A stretch of DNA of 64,000 bases from Lentzea atacamensis (GTDB taxonomy: Bacteria > Actinomycetota > Actinomycetes > Mycobacteriales > Pseudonocardiaceae). A program made the translations under genes and the position numbers. The notes beneath the pieces were generated by a model. The model was not told the DNA's origin. It saw only the letters and a list, made by a program, of their open reading frames with translations, and ran no database searches. Of this stretch, positions 59,508 to 64,000 are shown one piece after another (positions within the stretch are counted from its first letter, which is position 1; each line of letters opens with the position of its first letter). The stretch is from contig NZ_QLTT01000005.1 in assembly GCF_003269295.1 (NCBI RefSeq), positions 372,001 through 436,000 of the forward strand, in the 5' to 3' direction.

Positions 59508-60265
59508 CGCTTGCCCGCCTTGGGCTCGGGCAGCACGCCGGGGTAGGGCTGAGCCAGCGCGGCGGCCTGGAGGCGGTTCAGCTCGGCGCACCCGAGCAGC
59601 GCCACGTCCAGCATGCGGTCCAAAGTGGACCGGGCGAAGGTCGCGCCCTCACCGGTGCCCTGCACCTCGATGAGCGTGCCGGCGTCGGTGGCGACGACGT
59701 TCATGTCGACCTCGGCCCGCGAGTCCTCCTCGTAGGGCAGGTCGAGACGCACCCGGCCGTCCACGACACCGACCGACACGGCGGACACCGCGCAGGACAG
59801 CGGCGACGGGTCGGCCAGGCGGCCCGCGGCGCCCAGGTACGTCACGGCGTCGGCCAGGGCCACGTAGGCACCCGTGATCGCGGCGGTGCGGGTGCCGCCG
59901 TCGGCCTGGATGACGTCGCAGTCGATGACGATGGTGTTCTCGCCCAGCGCCGCCAGGTCGATGCAGGCGCGGAGAGACCGGCCGATGAGGCGGGAGATCT
60001 CGTGGGTGCGGCCGCCGATGCGGCCCTTCACGGACTCGCGGTCGCTGCGGCTGTGCGTGGCTGAGGGGAGCATCGCGTACTCGGCGGTCACCCAGCCGAG
60101 GCCGGAGCCCTGCCGCCAGCGGGGGACGCCTTCGGTGACACTCGCGGCGCACAGCACGCGGGTGTTCCCGAACTCGATCAGGACCGAGCCCGCGGGCCAG
60201 GTCTGATATCCACGCGTGATCCGGATGTCACGCAACACGTCGTCGTTTCGGCCGTCGCTTCGCAC
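59504..60265 (-). CDS. rph: Ribonuclease PH
   Basis: 253 residues. The exoribonuclease features are the N-terminal [74 protein letters not shown] and [13 protein letters not shown]. It trims tRNA 3' ends phosphorolytically. GTG 60265 (or 60268) gives the standard start. It is coupled to rdgB and divergent from the DUF2231 gene. Confidence 0.95.
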   Translation of the reverse strand: MRSDGRNDDVLRDIRITRGYQTWPAGSVLIEFGNTRVLCAASVTEGVPRWRQGSGLGWVTAEYAMLPSATHSRSDRESVKGRIGGRTHEISRLIGRSLRACIDLAALGENTIVIDCDVIQADGGTRTAAITGAYVALADAVTYLGAAGRLADPSPLSCAVSAVSVGVVDGRVRLDLPYEEDSRAEVDMNVVATDAGTLIEVQGTGEGATFARSTLDRMLDVALLGCAELNRLQAAALAQPYPGVLPEPKAGKR

Positions 60266-60317
60266 CACGCCGCCTACCCTAATGAACCCTGCGGAGCGCC
60301 ATGGCGTAGGGAGAGAC

Positions 60318-60812
60318 ATGCTGACGATCGACGGTATTCCGCTTCACCCGTTGTTCGTGCACGCGGTGGTCGTGCTGCTGCCCCTCGCGGCGGTCTGCTC
60401 GATCGCGATCGCGCTGGTCCCGGGCTGGCGGCGCAAGTACGCGTGGCCGGTTCTCGGGGTCACCCTCGCCGGTGTCGCGGCGGTACCGATGGCCAAACAG
60501 GCCGGTGAGGACCTGCAGGCGGCCCTGGAGCGCAACGGCGTGCAGAACCCCGCCATCCAGACCCATGCCGACCTCGGCACGACGCTGCTTCCCATCGCTC
60601 TCGGCTTCGGCGTCGCGGTGATCGCGCTGCTCGTGGCCGGGCGGCTCGCCGACCGGGAGCGGCAGGCGGAGGCACCCACCACGAAGACGTGGCGGGTGAT
60701 CTCAGTCGTCGTGTCGGTGCTGGTCGTGCTGCTGGCGGTCGGTACCACCGTGCAGACGGTCCGCGCCGGTCACAGCGGGTCGACGGCCGTGTGGAGCGGC
60801 GTCGGGAGCTGA
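60318..60812 (+). CDS. DUF2231 membrane protein
   Basis: 164 residues with four membrane helices. The family start is [19 protein letters not shown], whose histidines often imply haem or metal binding. ATG 60318 follows GGGAGAG. It sits alone on the plus strand inside the otherwise minus-strand rhomboid-murI-rph-rdgB block and overlaps osmC tail-to-tail by 43 bases. Confidence 0.87.
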   Translation: MLTIDGIPLHPLFVHAVVVLLPLAAVCSIAIALVPGWRRKYAWPVLGVTLAGVAAVPMAKQAGEDLQAALERNGVQNPAIQTHADLGTTLLPIALGFGVAVIALLVAGRLADRERQAEAPTTKTWRVISVVVSVLVVLLAVGTTVQTVRAGHSGSTAVWSGVGS

Positions 60813-61186
60813 AGGGGCGCCGTTGCCGACTGCTTGAGCGTCCGCGTGACCGTGCAGAGTTGTTCCACGGCGCGCCGGACGAGGGTTTCGAGCGCCTCGG
60901 GATCGTCCACGGCGGACAGGTCGTACGAGAGCGTCACCGGGATGGAGATCACCTCGTTGCCGCTCTCGGACTGCACCGCGTCCGCGGTCGCCGTCAGCTG
61001 GTCGCCGCCGGTGCGGCGCAGGATCAGGGTTTCCGACGTCACCATCGCGCAGCCCGCCGCGGCCGCCACCAGCAGTTCGACCGGGCTGAACGAGCCCTCC
61101 TGGCCCTTGCGGCCGATCCGGACGGACGCGCCACGCCCGTTCGTGGCCATGAACTCGTGCTCTCCGACTCTCTCCAGCTCGATCAT
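60770..61186 (-). CDS. OsmC-family peroxide reductase-like protein
   Basis: 138 residues with the OsmC fold: SPVELLVAAAAGCAMVTSETLILRR holds the first Cys, and VRRAVEQLCTVTRTLK the second, the redox pair that reduces organic hydroperoxides. ATG 61186 overlaps the stop of the upstream MBL gene (ATGA), so it is translated with it. The 3' end overlaps DUF2231 by 43 bases. Confidence 0.9.
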   Translation of the reverse strand: MIELERVGEHEFMATNGRGASVRIGRKGQEGSFSPVELLVAAAAGCAMVTSETLILRRTGGDQLTATADAVQSESGNEVISIPVTLSYDLSAVDDPEALETLVRRAVEQLCTVTRTLKQSATAPLQLPTPLHTAVDPL

Positions 61187-61950
61187 GTGCTCTCCCCCAC
61201 CTCGTACCGGCCGCCCTGCACGACCAGCTCACACGGCCCGCCGAACACGGATCGGGCCTCCTCCAGCACGTCCTCGCGCGACGTCCACGGCGGCACGTGC
61301 GTGATCAGCAGCCGTCCGGCGCCCGCCCGCGCGGCCAGTTCGCCCGCTTCACGCCCGGACAGGTGCAGGTCCGGCTGCCGGTCGGGGGCGTGGGTCCAGC
61401 TCGCCTCGCTCAGGAGCACGTCGACGCCGGAGGCCAGCGTGTTCAGCGCGTCGCACGGGCCGCTGTCGCCGGTGTAGGCCAGCGACACCCCGCCGTACGA
61501 GATCCGGAACCCGTAAGCCTCGCAAGGGTGCGCCACCACAGCCGAGTCCACAGTGAACGGTCCGATCCGGACTGGAGAACCGAGGCCGTGGAAGCTGAAG
61601 ACGTCCGAGAGGTCCAGCGACGAACGTTCAGCCGCATCGGGCGCGTAGGCCGCGGCGAAGCGCGTGGGAGCCTCGGAAGGCGCGTAGACCGGCAGCACCG
61701 AGGCAGGCGGTTGCGGGTGGTACTTCCGCGCCACGTACAGCGAGGACACGTCGATGCAGTGGTCGGGATGCAGGTGCGACAGCACCAGCGCGTCCATCGA
61801 GAACAGCGGCCGCTCCTCCTGGAACCGCGACAGCACCCCGTTGCCGAACTCGAGCGCCAGCGTGAACCCGTCGGCCTCGAGCAGGTAGCCCGACGCCGCC
61901 GCGCCGGGTCCGGGAATGCTGCCGGAGCAGCCGAGCACGGTCAGCAGCAC
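61183..61950 (-). CDS. Metallo-beta-lactamase-fold hydrolase (Rv1339-like)
   Basis: 255 residues. The metal motif is L-S-H-L-H-P-D-H, followed by further ligands in AHPCEAYGF, TGDSG and LLITHVPPW. It is of the RNase Z-like MBL group, and its place between murI and rph matches M. tuberculosis Rv1339, reported as an atypical cAMP phosphodiesterase. By analogy a cyclic-nucleotide or nucleic-acid phosphodiesterase is likely. GTG 61950 is one base beyond the murI stop. Confidence 0.88.
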   Translation of the reverse strand: MLLTVLGCSGSIPGPGAAASGYLLEADGFTLALEFGNGVLSRFQEERPLFSMDALVLSHLHPDHCIDVSSLYVARKYHPQPPASVLPVYAPSEAPTRFAAAYAPDAAERSSLDLSDVFSFHGLGSPVRIGPFTVDSAVVAHPCEAYGFRISYGGVSLAYTGDSGPCDALNTLASGVDVLLSEASWTHAPDRQPDLHLSGREAGELAARAGAGRLLITHVPPWTSREDVLEEARSVFGGPCELVVQGGRYEVGEST

Positions 61951-61951
61951 G

Positions 61952-62716
61952 TCAGCCCCATTGTTCGAAGGTAGGCAGGAACCGGGCCGCGAGCTTCGCG
62001 AACCGCTCGGGTGGACCAGTGCACGTCACCCGGTGAACGGGTGGGTCGGAGGCGAACTCGTCGCGCTCGGTCAGCAGCCGCACGACGTCCTTCACCGTCT
62101 CCTCGGCGCTCGACACCAGCGTCACGGCCTCGCCCATGACGATCTGGATCACGCCGGTCAGCAACGGGTAGTGCGTGCAGCCGAGCACGACGGTGTCGAC
62201 CTCGGCGCGCTGCAACGGTTCCAGGTACGCCTGCGCCAGCCCGAGCACCTGCCGCCCGGACGTGATGCCGCGCTCGACGAAGTCGACGAACCGGGGGCAC
62301 GCCGCTGCCGTCACCGTCACGTCCCGCGCCGCCTGGAACGCGTCCTGGTAGGCGTGCGAGTTGATCGTGCCGACCGTGGCGATCACGCCGATCCGGCCGT
62401 TGTGAGTGGTCGTCACCGCGCGCCGCACCGCGGGCAGGATCACCTCGACCACCGGCACGTCGTAGCGCTCACGCGCGTCGCGGAAGCAGGCGGCGGACGC
62501 GGTGTTGCACGCGATCACGAGCATCTTCGAGCCCTCGTCGACCAGCCGGTCGCAGATCTCCAGGGCGTGCTTGCGCGCCTGCGCGATCGGGAGCGGCCCG
62601 TACGGACCGTTCGCCGTGTCGCCGATGTAGTGGATCGACTCGCCGGGCAGCTGGTCCATGATCGCTCGGGCGACCGTGAGGCCGCCGACGCCCGAGTCCA
62701 TGATCCCGATCGTCAC
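61952..62716 (-). CDS. murI: Glutamate racemase
   Basis: 254 residues. The two catalytic cysteines are in [10 protein letters not shown] and [10 protein letters not shown]; the opening [17 protein letters not shown] and [11 protein letters not shown] are canonical. It makes D-glutamate for peptidoglycan, feeding the stem later amidated by MurT/GatD of this window. GTG 62716 overlaps the rhomboid stop (GTGA). Confidence 0.97.
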   Translation of the reverse strand: MTIGIMDSGVGGLTVARAIMDQLPGESIHYIGDTANGPYGPLPIAQARKHALEICDRLVDEGSKMLVIACNTASAACFRDARERYDVPVVEVILPAVRRAVTTTHNGRIGVIATVGTINSHAYQDAFQAARDVTVTAAACPRFVDFVERGITSGRQVLGLAQAYLEPLQRAEVDTVVLGCTHYPLLTGVIQIVMGEAVTLVSSAEETVKDVVRLLTERDEFASDPPVHRVTCTGPPERFAKLAARFLPTFEQWG

Positions 62717-63324
62717 GCGGTGAATGTAGCCGGTGCGCTCCTGCGGCGGTTGTCACGAGACACACCCCACGCGGCGAGAACGCCGCCGATTGCGCCGAAC
62801 AGGTGGCCTTCCCACGACACCCCTGGCTGACCGGGCAGCACGCCCCACAACGCGGCGCCGTACAGGGCGAACACGCCGACCGCGATCACCAGCTGCAGCC
62901 ACGACCGCGCGAAGAGCCCGCGCACCAGCAGGAACGCCAGGAACCCGAACACCAGCCCGGACGCGCCGATGTGGCTGCCGGGGCTGCCGAACACCCACAC
63001 GCCGAGCGCCGACGACAGCCAGATGACCGCGGTGATCTGGAAGAACTGCTTGAGCCCACCGGAGGTCGCGAGGAACCCGAGCAGCAGCAACGGAACCGCG
63101 TTGCCGGTGAGGTGGCTCCAGTCGCCGTGGATCAGCGGCATCCACAGGAGGTTGTCCCACTCGCCGAAGTCGCGCGGCCGCACGCCGTCGCCCTCCAGCG
63201 AGCCGCCGGTCGCCATGTCGAACGCCTCGACGACGTAGAGGAAGCCGACGAACCCGGCCACGACGAACAGCGACAGCACGGGGTGCGGCGGGATGACCCG
63301 TTTCGCTAGGGCGGTGCGGTCCAC
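62713..63324 (-). CDS. Rhomboid-family intramembrane serine protease
   Basis: 203 residues with six membrane helices. The catalytic Ser is in G-A-S-G-L-V-F-G and the His in [31 protein letters not shown] is the family's second motif. It corresponds in position to Rv1337. GTG 63324 is preferred because ATG 63345 leaves only 11 bases to the divergent start. It heads the murI operon. Confidence 0.9.
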   Translation of the reverse strand: MDRTALAKRVIPPHPVLSLFVVAGFVGFLYVVEAFDMATGGSLEGDGVRPRDFGEWDNLLWMPLIHGDWSHLTGNAVPLLLLGFLATSGGLKQFFQITAVIWLSSALGVWVFGSPGSHIGASGLVFGFLAFLLVRGLFARSWLQLVIAVGVFALYGAALWGVLPGQPGVSWEGHLFGAIGGVLAAWGVSRDNRRRSAPATFTA

Positions 63325-63356
63325 GTTTCCAGAGTACGTGCCCATAAGCTGATCAG

Positions 63357-64000
63357 GTGTCGATCGAAGTAGCGGTGCGCGCATCGGCCCAGCTCGGCGA
63401 GGGGCCGACATGGGACCACAGCAGTTCCACCCTGCTGTGGGTGGACATCCTGGCCTCCGAGGTCCACCGCTACGCCCCGGCGCGGGACGACGACGCCGTG
63501 CTCGTGGTGCCCCAGCACGTGGGCGCCGCCAAGCCGCGGGCCCAGGGCGGCATCGTCTGCAACCTCCGCGACGGCATCGCGTTGATCGACCGCGACGGCA
63601 CCAAGTCGTGGCTCGTCTACTGGGCGCGCGACGGCGTGCGCGGCAACGACGCGGGCATCGACCCGTCGGGTCGTCTGTGGGCCGGCACGATGCGCTACGA
63701 CCAGGCCTCCGACGAGGGCTGGCTCGCCAGGATCACCGGCGAGGGCGCCGCAAAGGTCATGGTGGACAAGGTGAACACCAGCAACGGCGTCGGCTGGAGC
63801 CCCGACGGCACGCTGATGTACTACATCGACACCCCGACCCGCCGGATCGACGTGTTCGACTTCGACAACGCCTCCGGCACCGTCGCGAACCGCCGTCCGC
63901 TGACGCACGTCGGCAACACCGATGGCTGGCCGGACGGGCTGTGCGTCGACGCTGACGGGTGCGTGTGGGTCGCGCTGTGGGGCGGGCACGCCGTGCGCCG
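63357..64000 (+). CDS. SMP-30/gluconolactonase family protein (truncated by window end)
   Basis: The first 214 residues of a six-blade propeller. The metal-binding Glu is in LGEGPTWD; Asn in NTSNGVGWSPDG and Asp in TDGWPDGLCVD are the other ligands, as in regucalcin/lactonases. RLWAGTMRYD is typical. It hydrolyses sugar lactones. GTG 63357 lies about six bases after TAAGCT, suggesting a leaderless mRNA. The stop is beyond 64000. Confidence 0.92.
   Translation, partial: MSIEVAVRASAQLGEGPTWDHSSSTLLWVDILASEVHRYAPARDDDAVLVVPQHVGAAKPRAQGGIVCNLRDGIALIDRDGTKSWLVYWARDGVRGNDAGIDPSGRLWAGTMRYDQASDEGWLARITGEGAAKVMVDKVNTSNGVGWSPDGTLMYYIDTPTRRIDVFDFDNASGTVANRRPLTHVGNTDGWPDGLCVDADGCVWVALWGGHAVR

Overview
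The window is high-GC actinomycete chromosome. GTG and TTG starts are common, several genes look leaderless, and the gene content resembles Pseudonocardiales (Lentzea, Saccharothrix or Actinosynnema type). Supporting signs are an LAXTG sortase-E substrate, a MurT/GatD pair, an Rv1337-Rv1341-like block (rhomboid, murI, Rv1339-like MBL, rph, rdgB), an orphan WhiB-free BldD-like regulator and many secreted hydrolases with NPCBM or NEW3 modules. This assignment is an inference from gene content. I see no phage, plasmid, transposase, CRISPR array or large biosynthetic cluster.

Layout. 0-5 kb: a folP2-like gene translationally coupled to an unknown gene, a DUF2786 protein, a secreted seven-blade TolB-like propeller, a small hypothetical protein and a GlsB/YeaQ membrane protein. 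5-12.6 kb: a repeat-rich gap, a gene broken by an amber codon, a SNF2 helicase coupled to a SWIM zinc-finger protein, a histidine/phenylalanine ammonia-lyase homologue whose MIO triad reads Gly-Thr-Gly, and an alpha/beta hydrolase followed by decayed copies of its own 3' end. 12.6-19 kb: a BNR-propeller/MoaD pair, an acyl-CoA dehydrogenase, a GH27 alpha-galactosidase, and a TetR/SnoaL divergon with a clear operator. 19-25 kb: an asparaginase coupled to a glutamate-type ABC importer without an ATPase, a cold-shock protein, a 76-residue protein with a RHIM/BASS3-like amyloid motif beside a membrane protein, and an orphan sugar-binding lipoprotein. 25-31.6 kb: a subtilisin, two tandem GH46 chitosanases with a LacI-type operator, and a fused alpha-beta glycyl-tRNA synthetase.

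31.6-42 kb: cell-wall genes (an LCP ligase, an XRE regulator, murT-gatD), then a TetR/Baeyer-Villiger monooxygenase divergon, a zinc alcohol dehydrogenase, an esterase-methyltransferase pair and a wall-anchored LAFTG protein. 42-53 kb: a GH95-GH27 glycosidase operon, a TetR, a DUF3618 protein, a short tRNA with anticodon UAG, a 120-bp tandem-repeat field, a large LuxR ATPase regulator and a GH97 enzyme. 53-64 kb: DedA, a flavoprotein, a serine-hydrolase-like protein, an LLM oxidoreductase, a lipoprotein, Bcp, an SMR pump, a decayed gene, rdgB-rph, DUF2231, OsmC, an Rv1339-like enzyme, murI, rhomboid and a truncated SMP-30 gene.

Two themes run through the region. First, there is a scavenging programme for plant and fungal polysaccharides: GH27 twice, GH95, GH97 and GH46 twice, plus a protease and solute-binding lipoproteins. 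Each unit seems to have its own local operator. Second, convergent genes are very tightly packed: 9 of 13 tail-to-tail junctions overlap, four of them by exactly the tetranucleotide CTAG. Three intergenic gaps of 350-650 bp hold degenerate tandem repeats instead of genes.
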